Notes under the pieces: model-generated
Told to the model about the DNA's origin: nothing
Seen by the model: the letters and a program-made list of their open reading frames with translations, nothing else
The model's database searches: none
Program-made: the position numbers and the translations under genes
Assembly: GCA_903832325.1 (NCBI GenBank)
Contig: CAILBC010000012.1
Coordinates: 210,379-274,378 of the forward strand
Length of the DNA stretch: 64,000 nucleotides
Direction: 5' to 3'
DNA from: an uncultured Sphingomonadales bacterium
GTDB lineage: Bacteria; Pseudomonadota; Alphaproteobacteria; Sphingomonadales; Sphingomonadaceae
Part shown: positions 1 to 8,406 of the stretch, one piece after another
Numbering within the stretch: position 1 is the first letter of the stretch
How the letters are laid out: each line of letters opens with the position of its first letter

Positions 1-1
1 G

Positions 2-277
2 CTGGCCCCGGCCGGCGGCGCGCAGGCGGTGGCGCCGGCGGCGGGGCGCGTGGCCTTTGCCGGGCCCTATCGCGGTTATGGCCATATCGTGATCATCGCG
101 CATGATGGCGGCTGGTCATCGCTGGTCACCGGGCTGGGCCGGCTGGATGTGACCGTGGGCGAAGCGGTGGTGCAGGGCGCGCCGATCGGCGTGGCCGAAC
201 CGGGCCATCCCCAGGTCATGGTCGAATTGCGCAAGGACGGCACACCGGTCAATCCGATGGAATTCCTGCACCCCTGA
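2..277 (+). CDS. EnvC-like M23 (LytM) domain protein, C-terminal end (partial)
   Basis: The reading frame is open from the window edge to a TGA at 275-277, so only the last ~91 residues of a longer protein are present. The visible part matches the end of a LytM/M23 beta-sheet domain: GYGHIVIIAHDGG, a VGEAVVQGAPIGVAE turn and a final VELRKDGTPVNPMEFL. In active M23 peptidases the last strand carries an H-x-H zinc motif. Here the equivalent stretch is QVMVELR, with no histidine, as in EnvC-type activators of cell-wall amidases. The inference is therefore a periplasmic regulator of septal peptidoglycan hydrolysis rather than a protease. The ctpA gene follows on the same strand after 124 bases, an arrangement common in alphaproteobacteria. 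Confidence 0.75.
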   Translation: MAPAGGAQAVAPAAGRVAFAGPYRGYGHIVIIAHDGGWSSLVTGLGRLDVTVGEAVVQGAPIGVAEPGHPQVMVELRKDGTPVNPMEFLHP

Positions 278-401
278 TGCTTTCGCGGCAAAGGCGCCAT
301 GCCTGCCCCAATCGCCCATCTGGTATTCGCCGCGCTGCGCCGCTACATGCTGGGACAGGCGGTGCCACAGGGCCCGCGTCCAACCCGGTTGAAAGCTCCC
401 A

Positions 402-1736
402 ATGGCGAAACGCCTCGATCTGTTCCTGCGCGCCACGGCCCTGGCCACTGCGATTGCGCTTGTTCCGGTGGCAACCGCCGGGCTCGCCGCGATCGATGCG
501 CGCACCGGCCCCGAATTCGGCCGGCTGACCACGGTGTTTGAAAAGATCAAACAGGAATATGTCGAACCGGTCGATGATGACAAGCTGATCAAGGGCGCGA
601 TCAACGGCATGTTGACCGCGATCGATCCGCACAGTTCCTATCTCGACGTGCGCGATTTCACCAATCTGCGCACGCTGACCGAAGGGTCCTATGGCGGGCT
701 GGGGCTCAGCGTTTCGATGGAGGATGGCGCGGTCAAGGTGATCGCACCGACCAAGGGCAGCCCGGCGGACAAGGCCGGGGTAAAAGCGGGCGATTTCATC
801 ACCCATATCAATGGCAAGCTGATCTATGGCGGATCGTTTGATGATGCGGTGGACCAGATGCGCGGCAATCCAGGCACCACGGTGCGGCTCACGCTCTATC
901 GCCCGGGCCGCGATGATCCGATTGATCTGACCATCACGCGCCAGATCATCGAACTGCGCCCGGTCGATTACAAAGTGGTCAACGGGATCGGCGTGATTTC
1001 GGTATCCAGTTTCAGCGCCAACGCGGCAAGCCAGGTCAACGCTGCCTGGGCGAAAGTCAGGACCGAAACCGGTGGCCACCCGGCCGGCCTGATTCTCGAT
1101 CTGCGTGGCGATCCCGGCGGCCTGCTGGATGAAGCGCTGGCGCTGTCTGACCTGTTTCTGGAAAAAGGCGTGATCCTGTCGCAGCGCGGCCGTTATGCGC
1201 GCGATACCGAAACTTTTACCGCCACCCCCGGTGATATCGCGCGCGGGCTGCCGATCATCGTGCTGACCGATGAAGGTTCCGCCTCGGCATCGGAAATCGT
1301 TGCCGGCGCGCTGCAGGACCAGCACCGCGCGCTGATCATGGGCCAGCGCAGCTTTGGCAAGGGCAGCGTGCAGACGATCGTGCCGCTGGACAAAGGCACC
1401 GCGCTGAAACTGACCACGGCGCTGTGGTTCACGCCATCGGGCCGGTCGATCCAGGAAGGCGGGATCACCCCGGATATTGCCGTGCCCCAGATTTCCGACC
1501 CCGATCTGCGCAAGCGCGCGGCGCGCGCCGCGCGCGAAAGCGATCTGCGCGGCCATCTTGCCAACCAGATCAAGGATGACAAGGACCTGGAAAAGGATTC
1601 CGCCGCCGATCCGCGTTTCAAGATGACGCCGGAAGACCTGAAGGCCAAGGGGATCGACGATTTTCAGCTGTGGTATGCAGAACAGACGATCGGCCGCACC
1701 ACCCCGGCGGTGCTTGCCGCGCGCCGCCACGGCTAG
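402..1736 (+). CDS. ctpA: S41 family C-terminal processing peptidase
   Basis: 444 residues, normal for a CtpA carboxy-terminal processing protease. An N-terminal hydrophobic stretch (about residues 8-29) is a signal peptide or anchor, so the enzyme should act in the periplasm. A PDZ domain covers about residues 95-170 (GGLGLSVSMEDG, then SPADKAGVKAGD). The S41 domain follows with DLRGDPGG, then GSASASEI, whose serine near 295 fits the nucleophile by spacing, and GQRSFGKGSVQ, whose lysine near 320 fits the general base; the Ser-Lys distance of 25 matches Prc/CtpB. The family trims C termini of periplasmic and envelope proteins. The gene follows the EnvC-like gene, and dsbB starts 12 bases after its stop, so it probably belongs to an envelope operon. 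The substrate cannot be deduced. Confidence 0.92.
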   Translation: MAKRLDLFLRATALATAIALVPVATAGLAAIDARTGPEFGRLTTVFEKIKQEYVEPVDDDKLIKGAINGMLTAIDPHSSYLDVRDFTNLRTLTEGSYGGLGLSVSMEDGAVKVIAPTKGSPADKAGVKAGDFITHINGKLIYGGSFDDAVDQMRGNPGTTVRLTLYRPGRDDPIDLTITRQIIELRPVDYKVVNGIGVISVSSFSANAASQVNAAWAKVRTETGGHPAGLILDLRGDPGGLLDEALALSDLFLEKGVILSQRGRYARDTETFTATPGDIARGLPIIVLTDEGSASASEIVAGALQDQHRALIMGQRSFGKGSVQTIVPLDKGTALKLTTALWFTPSGRSIQEGGITPDIAVPQISDPDLRKRAARAARESDLRGHLANQIKDDKDLEKDSAADPRFKMTPEDLKAKGIDDFQLWYAEQTIGRTTPAVLAARRHG

Positions 1737-1748
1737 AGCGCCGCGCCG

Positions 1749-2231
1749 ATGACGTCCGATACGCTGCCGCGCAGCTTTCGCCTGGCCCGCCTGCTGGCGC
1801 TGATCGTGCCCGCAGCGGCCATGGCCACCGCGCTGGTCGCGGAATACGGCTTTGCCCTGGCGCCGTGCGAAATGTGCTGGTGGCAGCGCTATGCGCATAT
1901 TGCCGCGCTGGTTCCCGCAATCGAGGCCTTTTTGGTACGCGATCGGCAGCGCGTGCAGATGTGCGTGGCGTTGGCCGTGCTGGGCATTGCCGCCAGCGGG
2001 CTGATCGGCGGCTTTCATGCCGGGGTGGAATACCATTGGTGGCAGGGGCTGACTTCGTGTTCCACCACGCACCTGTCGGGCGATCCGCTGGCCGCGATAC
2101 TCAGCGCCCCGGTGATCCGCTGCGACGTGCCCGCGTGGACGCTGTTCGGCATCAGCATGGCCGGCTATAATTGCATCGGATCGCTGAGCGCGGCCGCGGT
2201 GATTGCCGTGCTTGCCCGGCGCGGACGGTAA
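1749..2231 (+). CDS. dsbB: Disulfide bond formation protein B
   Basis: 160 residues, with several hydrophobic segments expected to form four inner-membrane helices. The first redox pair is in CEMCWWQRY (about residues 40-43). The second periplasmic loop has a cysteine in TSCSTTHL and one in VIRCDVPAW. These two pairs are the hallmark of DsbB, which reoxidises DsbA and passes electrons to ubiquinone. Start: an ATG 12 bases after the ctpA stop. The next gene, coq7, belongs to ubiquinone synthesis and starts 13 bases after this stop, so an electron-acceptor gene and a quinone gene sit side by side in one probable transcript. No DsbA gene is in the window. Confidence 0.9.
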   Translation: MTSDTLPRSFRLARLLALIVPAAAMATALVAEYGFALAPCEMCWWQRYAHIAALVPAIEAFLVRDRQRVQMCVALAVLGIAASGLIGGFHAGVEYHWWQGLTSCSTTHLSGDPLAAILSAPVIRCDVPAWTLFGISMAGYNCIGSLSAAAVIAVLARRGR

Positions 2232-2244
2232 GGACACAAGTTCG

Positions 2245-2760
2245 ATGGACACAGTAGCGCGCAAGGCAATGATCCGGGTCGACCAGGCTGGCGAATTCGG
2301 TGCCACGCGGATCTATGCCGGGCAATTGGCCGTGATGGGCGATCGCGCGCCCCACGCCGCCGAAATCGGCCACATGGCCCAGCAGGAAGAAGGTCATCGC
2401 GCGCGGTTCGACGCGATGATTGCCGAACGCGGCGTGCGCCCGACACTGCTTCAGCCGCTGTGGTCGGCCGCCGGCTTTGCGCTGGGCGCGGCCACCGCGT
2501 TGATCGGGCCAGAGGCGGCGATGGCCTGCACCGCCGCGATCGAAACCGAAATCGACCGCCATTACACGCAGCAGCTTGACGAACTGGGCGACAGCGACCC
2601 CGAACTGTCAGACACGATCCGCGAATTCCGCGATGATGAACGTGCGCACCGCGATGCGGCGCTCGCCGCCGGTGCGGAAAAGGCGCCGGGCTATCCGGTG
2701 CTGTTTCACGCCATCCGCCTTGGCTGCCGCGCGGCGATCCGGCTTTCGGCGCGCATTTGA
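2245..2760 (+). CDS. coq7: Demethoxyubiquinone hydroxylase (Coq7 family)
   Basis: 171 residues. This di-iron monooxygenase family adds the C6 hydroxyl in ubiquinone synthesis. The ferritin-like ligand motifs are all visible: DQAGEFGATRIYAG near the N terminus, QEEGHRARF near residue 50, ETEIDRHY in the middle and RDDERAHRD toward the end. The frame is open further upstream (to 2203), but family alignment puts the start at MDTVARKAMIRVDQ. The protein is one compact Coq7 domain with no transmembrane segment. ubiG, a later methyltransferase of the same pathway, lies far away at 58.0 kb, so the pathway is dispersed, as is usual in alphaproteobacteria. Confidence 0.92.
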   Translation: MDTVARKAMIRVDQAGEFGATRIYAGQLAVMGDRAPHAAEIGHMAQQEEGHRARFDAMIAERGVRPTLLQPLWSAAGFALGAATALIGPEAAMACTAAIETEIDRHYTQQLDELGDSDPELSDTIREFRDDERAHRDAALAAGAEKAPGYPVLFHAIRLGCRAAIRLSARI

Positions 2761-2893
2761 CTGCGGTCAGCGACAGAATCGGCATTCGCACTTCAGCTAC
2801 CGTTCAACGGTGGAACCGATTATAGAGCAAAGGGCGACGAGGTCAGATCCCCGTTTTGCCCGTTATTGGTTGTTCCTGCCGGAGAGTGGCCCG

Positions 2894-3517
2894 ATGAAGC
2901 GCTTGATCCCCCTGTTTGCCGTGGCCTGTGCCATGGCCGCGCCGCATCCGGCCCTTGCCGCCGAGGGTGGGGACAAAGTCAACCAGTTGATCGTCTATGG
3001 CAACGACCCGTGCCCGCCATCGACCGATGACCAGATCACGGTCTGCGCGCGCAAGGGTGAGGGCGAACGGTTCCGCATTCCCGAACCGCTGCGCGACAAT
3101 CCCAATGCGGTGGCGAACCAGGCCTGGACCGAACGGGTCAAGGCCTATGAAACGGTGGGCGCCACCGGCACCAATTCGTGCTCGCCAGTGGGTGGCACCG
3201 GCGCCACCGGGTGCCTGTCGCGGCTGATCAGTGCGGCCTATGCCGAACGCAAGCAATCGAGCGATGTCCATTTCGGCAAGCTGATCGAGGCGGAACGCGA
3301 AAAGCGGCTGCAAAGCGTTGACACCGATGCTGCCGCCGAACAGGCGCGCGTCGAATCGCTGGAAAAGGCCTATGACGCCAAGCTGGCGCGCGAACGCGCC
3401 GAAGGCGATGCCCAGGGCGGCGCTGCACCAACGACAGGGTCACCGGCTACACCTTCTCTGGCCACACCTTCACTGGCCACGTCGCCTGCCGATACGGCAC
3501 CTGTCGGGCACCAATAG
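2894..3517 (+). CDS. Secreted protein of unknown function
   Basis: 207 residues; I do not recognise a named family. The N terminus MKRLIPLFAVACAMAAPHPALAA is a clear signal peptide with an ALA-A cleavage site, so the product is exported. The mature part has a short cysteine-containing region (DPCPPSTDDQITVCARK) followed by RFRIPEPLR, then a charged helical segment (about residues 115-170) rich in Glu, Lys and Ala that could form a coiled coil. The C terminus is a low-complexity tail with a 15-base repeat encoding ATPSL twice. The frame is open upstream to 2576, but that part overlaps coq7 out of frame and lacks a signal. A GGAGAG site just upstream supports the ATG at 2894. It converges on fabI with a 22-base gap. 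Confidence 0.75.
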   Translation: MKRLIPLFAVACAMAAPHPALAAEGGDKVNQLIVYGNDPCPPSTDDQITVCARKGEGERFRIPEPLRDNPNAVANQAWTERVKAYETVGATGTNSCSPVGGTGATGCLSRLISAAYAERKQSSDVHFGKLIEAEREKRLQSVDTDAAAEQARVESLEKAYDAKLARERAEGDAQGGAAPTTGSPATPSLATPSLATSPADTAPVGHQ

Positions 3518-3539
3518 GCGCCCGCTCCAGGCGTCGCGA

Positions 3540-4343
3540 TCAGCTCAGCGCGATATCGGGCGCGTCTTCCTGCTTCATGCCGACCACGTGATAGCCGGCA
3601 TCGACATGGTGCACTTCGCCCGTCACGCCCGATGACAGGTCCGACAGCAAATAGAGCCCCGAACCGCCGACATCGTCGATCGTGACATTGCGGCGGAGCG
3701 GCGAATTCAGCTCGTTCCATTTGAGGATATAGCGGAAATCGCCGATGCCGCTGGCCGCCAGTGTCTTGATCGGGCCGGCCGAAATGGCATTCACGCGCAC
3801 CCCGGCGGGGCCGCAGTCATTGGCCAGATAGCGCACGCTGGTTTCCAGCGCGGCCTTGGCCACGCCCATCACGTTGTAATGCGGCACGACCTTTTCCGCG
3901 CCGTAATACGTCAGCGTCAGGATCGATCCGCCCTGCGGCATCATCGGCAGCGCGCGCTGGGTCACCGCCACCAGGCTGTAGGCGGATATGTTCATCGTCA
4001 TCAGAAAATTGTCGAGCGTGGTGTCGTAATAATGCCCGCGCAGCTGCGCCTTGTCGGAATAACCGATGGCATGGACAATGAAATCGATCGTCGGCCAGCG
4101 TGCGGCCAGCGTGGCAAAGGTGGTGTCGAGCGCGTCCATGTCGGACACATCGCATTCGATCAGGAAATCGCTGCCCACGCTTGCCGCCAGCGGGCGCACG
4201 CGCTTTTCCAGCGCCTCACCCTGATAGGAAAAGGCCAGCTCTGCGCCCGCTTCGTGCAGCCGGCGGGCAATCCCCCAGGCCAGCGATTTGTCATTGGCGA
4301 GGCCCATGATCAGGCCGCGCTTACCCTCCATCAGTCCGGTCAT
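3540..4343 (-). CDS. fabI: Enoyl-[acyl-carrier-protein] reductase, NADH-dependent
   Basis: 267 residues, the usual FabI length. It is a classical short-chain dehydrogenase fold that reduces enoyl-ACP in the last step of each fatty-acid elongation cycle. The N terminus has the FabI-type cofactor loop (GKRGLIMGLANDKSLAWGIA). The catalytic region contains Y-x6-K in HYNVMGVAKAALE, and SAGPIKTLAASGI follows, the flexible substrate loop that is also the triclosan-binding region in known FabI enzymes. Its ATG overlaps the TGA of the preceding brkB-like gene by 4 bases, so translation is probably coupled. Downstream it converges on the secreted unknown protein. Confidence 0.95.
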   Translation of the reverse strand: MTGLMEGKRGLIMGLANDKSLAWGIARRLHEAGAELAFSYQGEALEKRVRPLAASVGSDFLIECDVSDMDALDTTFATLAARWPTIDFIVHAIGYSDKAQLRGHYYDTTLDNFLMTMNISAYSLVAVTQRALPMMPQGGSILTLTYYGAEKVVPHYNVMGVAKAALETSVRYLANDCGPAGVRVNAISAGPIKTLAASGIGDFRYILKWNELNSPLRRNVTIDDVGGSGLYLLSDLSSGVTGEVHHVDAGYHVVGMKQEDAPDIALS

Positions 4344-5440
4344 GCGCCCTCGGTTCGCTTGTCATCTGTCGTTTCAGGCCACGCCGCGGCGCGCCCATCG
4401 GTCTTGTTGTCATCGGCCTGGCCGACACTGTCGCGTTCTTCCGGCGTTTCGGCCAGCGCGGCATTGAGTTCGGCCCCTACCACCATTCCTAAGCCGACCA
4501 GCCAGAAAAAGAAAAGCGCGATCATCACGCCGGCCATGCTGCCGTACGTCAGATCGTACGTGAAAAGATAGCGCAACAGCTTTGGCAGTGCCCAGGTGAT
4601 CGCCTGCCACCACGCCGTAACGAACAGCGCGCCGGGCCATTTGGGATAGCGGCGCGCGCGATAGGCGACCGGGCTCAACGATACGAACAGCACCCATAAC
4701 GCGGCAAACAGCACCGGGGTCGGGGCAAACCGGGTCAGCGCCAGTTGCGCAATCGGCCCGTGCAGTTCGGGCGCCAGCGCAAACAGCGTTTCGACCGTGG
4801 CGCTGATCGCCACTTGCGCGGTGATCGCCAGCAGGATCAGCACCACCGACCCGATGATCAGCCCGGTAGAGGCCAGCCGCCGCCGCCAATAGGCCCGCGT
4901 CAGTTCGGTGCCATAGGCGCGGCGCAGCACATCACGGATGGTTTCCACCAGGCTGCCCACGGTCCACAGCCCCACTGCGCCACCCAGCCACAGCAGCGAT
5001 CCGGTGCGCGCTGCCAGCACCCCGTGCGCCACCGGGCCCAGCACGCCGGCCACATCGGGCGGCATTGCCGCCAGCACCGTGGCCAGCGCCGCGCCGTTTT
5101 CGCTGGTGCGACCGGCCAGCGAAGCCAGCGCCGCCCCGGTAATGAAAAACGGAAACAGCGAAATCAGCATCATATAGGCAAAATTGCCGGCATGAATGGT
5201 GCCGTCGTTGATCACCCCGGCCAATACCCGGCGCAACACCCGCACCGCACGGCGGCGCGACCGTCCGCGCAGCCAGGCATCATCGACCTGGCCGTGCCAA
5301 CGCAGTGCGCGCTTGCGCCGCGCCTCTGGCGAAAGGCTGGCCACCGATTTTTCGGGAACGGCCTGGCCCAGAAATCCCGCCGGGCCGTTCAATCCCGCTC
5401 CGGTGGCATTCGGGTCACCCGGGCGGTTTGCGGCCGGCAT
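4340..5440 (-). CDS. YihY/BrkB family inner-membrane protein
   Basis: About 366 residues. After a basic N-terminal segment (RKRALRWHGQVDDAWLRGRSRRRAVRVL) the YihY/virulence factor BrkB domain begins (NDGTIHAGNFAYMMLISLFPF) and continues through about six hydrophobic helices to a polar, acidic tail of about 40 residues. The family is integral to the membrane and poorly characterised; no transport substrate can be assigned. An upstream in-frame TTG at 5443 could serve as start, but the adjacent ATG is more likely. It lies 3 bases after the dnaJ-like stop and overlaps fabI by 4 bases, giving a compact three-gene operon. The lipid-synthesis neighbour suggests envelope function only by association. 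Confidence 0.88.
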   Translation of the reverse strand: MPAANRPGDPNATGAGLNGPAGFLGQAVPEKSVASLSPEARRKRALRWHGQVDDAWLRGRSRRRAVRVLRRVLAGVINDGTIHAGNFAYMMLISLFPFFITGAALASLAGRTSENGAALATVLAAMPPDVAGVLGPVAHGVLAARTGSLLWLGGAVGLWTVGSLVETIRDVLRRAYGTELTRAYWRRRLASTGLIIGSVVLILLAITAQVAISATVETLFALAPELHGPIAQLALTRFAPTPVLFAALWVLFVSLSPVAYRARRYPKWPGALFVTAWWQAITWALPKLLRYLFTYDLTYGSMAGVMIALFFFWLVGLGMVVGAELNAALAETPEERDSVGQADDNKTDGRAAAWPETTDDKRTEGA

Positions 5441-5443
5441 CAA

Positions 5444-6379
5444 TCACATGCCCAGCCGGCCGCGCGGGTTGCGCGTATCCTGCCAGCCTTCCAGCCGGCG
5501 TTTGAGTTCGGCATCGTCGGCCGGCAGATCGATCGCCAGCGTGACCAACTGGTCGCCGCGTTCACCGTCCTTGCGCGAAAAGCCCTTGCCTTTCAGCCGC
5601 AGGGTCTTTCCGCCATTGGTGCCGGGCGCAACCGTCAGCATGACGGGGCCATCCACCGTGGGCACCTTTATCCGCGCGCCGCCCACCGCTTCATCCAGCG
5701 TGATCGGCACGTCGATGCGGATATTGTCGCCCTCGCGTTCAAAAAACGGATGCGGGGCAATCTCGATCGTTACCAGCGCATCGCCCGTGCCGCCGGGGCC
5801 GGCTTCGCCTTTGCCCGGCAGGCGCACCTGCTGGCCGTGCTCGACTCCGGCGGGCAGGCGCAGGTCGATCGTCTTGCCATCTTTCAGCGTGATCCGCTGC
5901 GGCGCGCGGGTGGCGGCATCGACGAACGGCACGACCAGCCGATAGGCGGTGTTGCCCCCGCGTGGCGGGGGGCCGCGCCTGCCGCCAAAGCCTGAACCGG
6001 CACCGCGTCCGCCAAACAGCCCTTCGAACAGGTCCCCCAGATCGGGCCCGCCGCCCTCGCCGCCACCGGCAAAGCCTTCGAATCCGTCGTGGCGAAACCC
6101 GCCTTGCGCATTGCCGAACCCGCCGCCCCCGCGGCCATAGCCGAACGGCGCGGCAGGGTTGCCATCGGCATCGATTTCGCCGCGGTCGAATTGCGCGCGC
6201 TTGTCCTTGTCAGACAGCAGGTCATAGGCGTTGGTGATTTCGCCAAACCGTTCCGCCGCGCGGGGATTGCCCTGGTTGCGATCGGGGTGCAGTTCCTTGG
6301 CCATCCGGCGATAGGCCGCCTTGATGTCCTTTTCGCTTGCACCGCGATCGACGCCTAGAATGGTATAGGGGTCTGCCAT
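5444..6379 (-). CDS. DnaJ-like co-chaperone (type II, CbpA-like)
   Basis: 311 residues. The J domain occupies residues 3-70, with the HPD motif at 31-33 (AKELHPDRN) that stimulates DnaK. A glycine/phenylalanine-rich linker follows (about 75-150: GFGNAQGGFRHDGFEGFAGG). The C-terminal substrate-binding domain (about 160-300) has DLRLPAGVEHGQQVRLPGKG and APGTNGGKTLRLKGKG. The cysteine-rich zinc domain of true DnaJ is missing, which makes this a type II (CbpA/DjlA-independent) J protein. The frame extends 17 codons further upstream, but MADPYTILGV is the typical start. It is the first gene of a minus-strand operon with the BrkB-like gene and fabI. Confidence 0.9.
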   Translation of the reverse strand: MADPYTILGVDRGASEKDIKAAYRRMAKELHPDRNQGNPRAAERFGEITNAYDLLSDKDKRAQFDRGEIDADGNPAAPFGYGRGGGGFGNAQGGFRHDGFEGFAGGGEGGGPDLGDLFEGLFGGRGAGSGFGGRRGPPPRGGNTAYRLVVPFVDAATRAPQRITLKDGKTIDLRLPAGVEHGQQVRLPGKGEAGPGGTGDALVTIEIAPHPFFEREGDNIRIDVPITLDEAVGGARIKVPTVDGPVMLTVAPGTNGGKTLRLKGKGFSRKDGERGDQLVTLAIDLPADDAELKRRLEGWQDTRNPRGRLGM

Positions 6380-6639
6380 GCATGAATAGCTAGGCGCCAA
6401 CCTGCCTTCCTGCAAGATTTCCGCGCGCATGCCGGCGCGATAGTTTTTTCCCCGCGCCCCTGGAACGGGCCCATCGCCCGCAAGTCCGTCTGGTCGGACG
6501 CGGTGCAGGCGCCTATGCAGACAGGGTTCGCGTCTGTGGCCGCCGATCGTTGATTCCGGTCATCGCCCTGCGCGCGATCTGCTGCCATGCCGCCAGGCAA
6601 GCTGTTGCTCCGACCGACACGGAAACGAAGCCCGAAACG

Positions 6640-7236
6640 ATGCCCGACACCATTCCCGACACCGATCCGATTGCGCTGTTCGACACCTGGTTTGCCGAGG
6701 CGCAGGCGAGCGAGCCCAATGATCCCAATGCCATGGCGCTGGCCACGGCCACCCCCGATGGCCTGCCATCGGTGCGCATGGTGCTGCTGAAGGGTCACGG
6801 GCCCGACGGGTTCGTGTTCTACACCAATTTCCACAGCCGCAAGGGCGGCGAACTGGCGGCAAACCCGCATGTCGCGCTGTTGTTCCACTGGAAATCGCTG
6901 CGCCGGCAGATCCGCGTCGAAGGACCGATCCGCGAAGTGACCCCGGCCGAGGCCGACGCCTATTTCGCCAGCCGCCACCCCGAATCGCGGCTGGGTTCGG
7001 CCGCATCGGACCAGTCGCGCCCGCTTCCCGGCCGGCAGGTCTATCTCGATCGGGTGGCTGCGCTGCGCGAAGCCTATCCCGATGGCAATGTGGCGCGCCC
7101 GGCGCATTGGTCGGGCTATCGCGTGACGCCGCATCGTATCGAATTCTGGCAGGATCGCGATTATCGGCTGCACGAACGCCGCCGGTTTGACCGCGACGGC
7201 CTGGGCGGATGGACCAGCACGCTGCTTTATCCCTGA
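6640..7236 (+). CDS. pdxH: Pyridoxamine 5'-phosphate oxidase
   Basis: 198 residues from the chosen ATG, close to the family norm of 190-220. The enzyme uses FMN to oxidise pyridoxine or pyridoxamine phosphate to pyridoxal 5'-phosphate. Visible signatures are PSVRMVLLKG and FVFYTNFHSRKGGELAANPH for the FMN site, PLPGRQ before the second domain, and the C-terminal family signature RPAHWSGYRVTPHRIEFWQ ending in GWTSTLLYP. The frame stays open to 6550, but MPDTIPDTDPIALFDTW fits the family start; an internal alternative cannot be excluded. It stands alone, divergent from the dnaJ-like operon across a 260-base gap. Confidence 0.93.
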   Translation: MPDTIPDTDPIALFDTWFAEAQASEPNDPNAMALATATPDGLPSVRMVLLKGHGPDGFVFYTNFHSRKGGELAANPHVALLFHWKSLRRQIRVEGPIREVTPAEADAYFASRHPESRLGSAASDQSRPLPGRQVYLDRVAALREAYPDGNVARPAHWSGYRVTPHRIEFWQDRDYRLHERRRFDRDGLGGWTSTLLYP

Positions 7237-7328
7237 CAACGTCCTTTTTGGTGAAATCCGGGGGGTCCGGGCATCAGGGCAAAGAACCCGTTCCCCCTTT
7301 CCCGCATGATGCTCTATGGCGCGGCACG

Positions 7329-8333
7329 ATGACCCACCCCGCACACCCTGCCGGCACTCACGCGCACGCCCCACATACGCATGGGGGCCTCAATCGCCGG
7401 GCTGCGCTCGCGTCGATCGCGGTCGCCACTTTGCTGTTTGCGCTCAAGGCCTGGGCGGTGGTGTCGACCGGATCGCTGGCCATGCTTGGCAGCCTTGCCG
7501 ATACCGCGCTCGATCTGGTGGCGAGCCTTGCCACGCTGCTGGGGGTGTGGATCGCGGCGATTCCCGATGATGCCAACCACCGTTTCGGCCATGGCAAGGC
7601 CGAGGCGCTCGCGGCGATGTTCCAGGTTGTGCTGATATCGCTGTCGGCAATCGGGCTGGGGCTTCGCGCGGTGTCGCAATTGCTCAGCGGCGGCGGCATG
7701 GGAGAACCTGACACGGGGATCGCGGTGTCGCTGGTGGCGATTGCTGCCACGCTGGCGCTGGTGACGTATCAGCGCCACGTGATTCGCCACACCGGCAGCC
7801 TGGCGATAGCCACCGACCACGTGCATTATCGCGCCGATCTGGTGCTCAATCTGGCGGTGATCGCGGCGCTGGCGCTGGATCACTGGGGCCATGTGCCAGG
7901 GTCCGATGCGCTGTTTGCGCTGGGCATTGCCGGCTGGCTGGGCTGGGGCGCATGGGGCGCGTCGCAGGCGGCGATCGAACAGCTGATGGATCACGAATGG
8001 CCGATCGAACAGCGCGAACGGTTTCTGGCCGTGGCGGCACAGCACCCCGCGCTGAAGGGCATTCACGATCTGCGCACGCGCACCAGCGGCAATCGCGATT
8101 TCGTGCAGTTTCACGTCTGGGTCGACGGCGCGATGACCGTGATCCAGGCGCACCATGTAATGGACGAAATCGAGGCGGCGCTGGCCCGCGAATTTCCCGG
8201 CACCGAAATCCTGATCCATCCCGATCCCGAAGGCCATGTCGATCATCAGCCGCTGGGCGCGCAGGATCTGCTGACCCAGGGCCTTGATGGCGAAAGCCCG
8301 GCGCTGCTGGTGCAGGGCGCGCCAAAGGGCTGA
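7329..8333 (+). CDS. Cation diffusion facilitator transporter (FieF-like)
   Basis: 334 residues. A short histidine-rich N terminus (THAHAPHTHGG) precedes six predicted membrane helices and a soluble C-terminal domain (from about residue 215). Metal-site residues of the FieF subgroup are present: DTALD in helix 2, NHRFGHGKAEALAAM after it, and ATDHVHYRADLVLN in helix 5. Known family members export Zn2+, Fe2+ or Cd2+ from the cytoplasm in exchange for protons. Which metal is used here cannot be read from the sequence. The frame is open upstream to 7209, but an ATG at 7329 directly before the histidine-rich leader fits best. Confidence 0.9.
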   Translation: MTHPAHPAGTHAHAPHTHGGLNRRAALASIAVATLLFALKAWAVVSTGSLAMLGSLADTALDLVASLATLLGVWIAAIPDDANHRFGHGKAEALAAMFQVVLISLSAIGLGLRAVSQLLSGGGMGEPDTGIAVSLVAIAATLALVTYQRHVIRHTGSLAIATDHVHYRADLVLNLAVIAALALDHWGHVPGSDALFALGIAGWLGWGAWGASQAAIEQLMDHEWPIEQRERFLAVAAQHPALKGIHDLRTRTSGNRDFVQFHVWVDGAMTVIQAHHVMDEIEAALAREFPGTEILIHPDPEGHVDHQPLGAQDLLTQGLDGESPALLVQGAPKG

Positions 8334-8350
8334 ATGTCAGGAGGCCAGAC

Positions 8351-8401
8351 CGCCCTCCCCGCCTTCACGCCCTCCCCGCCTTCCCAACCTTCCCGCCTTC
8401 C
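8351..8401. repeat. Tandem repeat, three 17-base units
   Basis: Three consecutive 17-base units: CGCCCTCCCCGCCTTCA, CGCCCTCCCCGCCTTCC and CAACCTTCCCGCCTTCC, followed by a partial copy. The array lies between the 3' ends of two convergent genes and stops 5 bases from the TAA of the serine-hydrolase gene. Confidence 0.8.
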
Positions 8402-8406
8402 CGCCC

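Noticed and set aside
249..2306. A 685-codon minus-strand frame over ctpA and dsbB
   Set aside because: It is antisense to well-supported genes and has no recognisable domain.
4745..5995. A 416-codon + frame over the BrkB-like and DnaJ-like genes
   Set aside because: It is antisense to conserved families.
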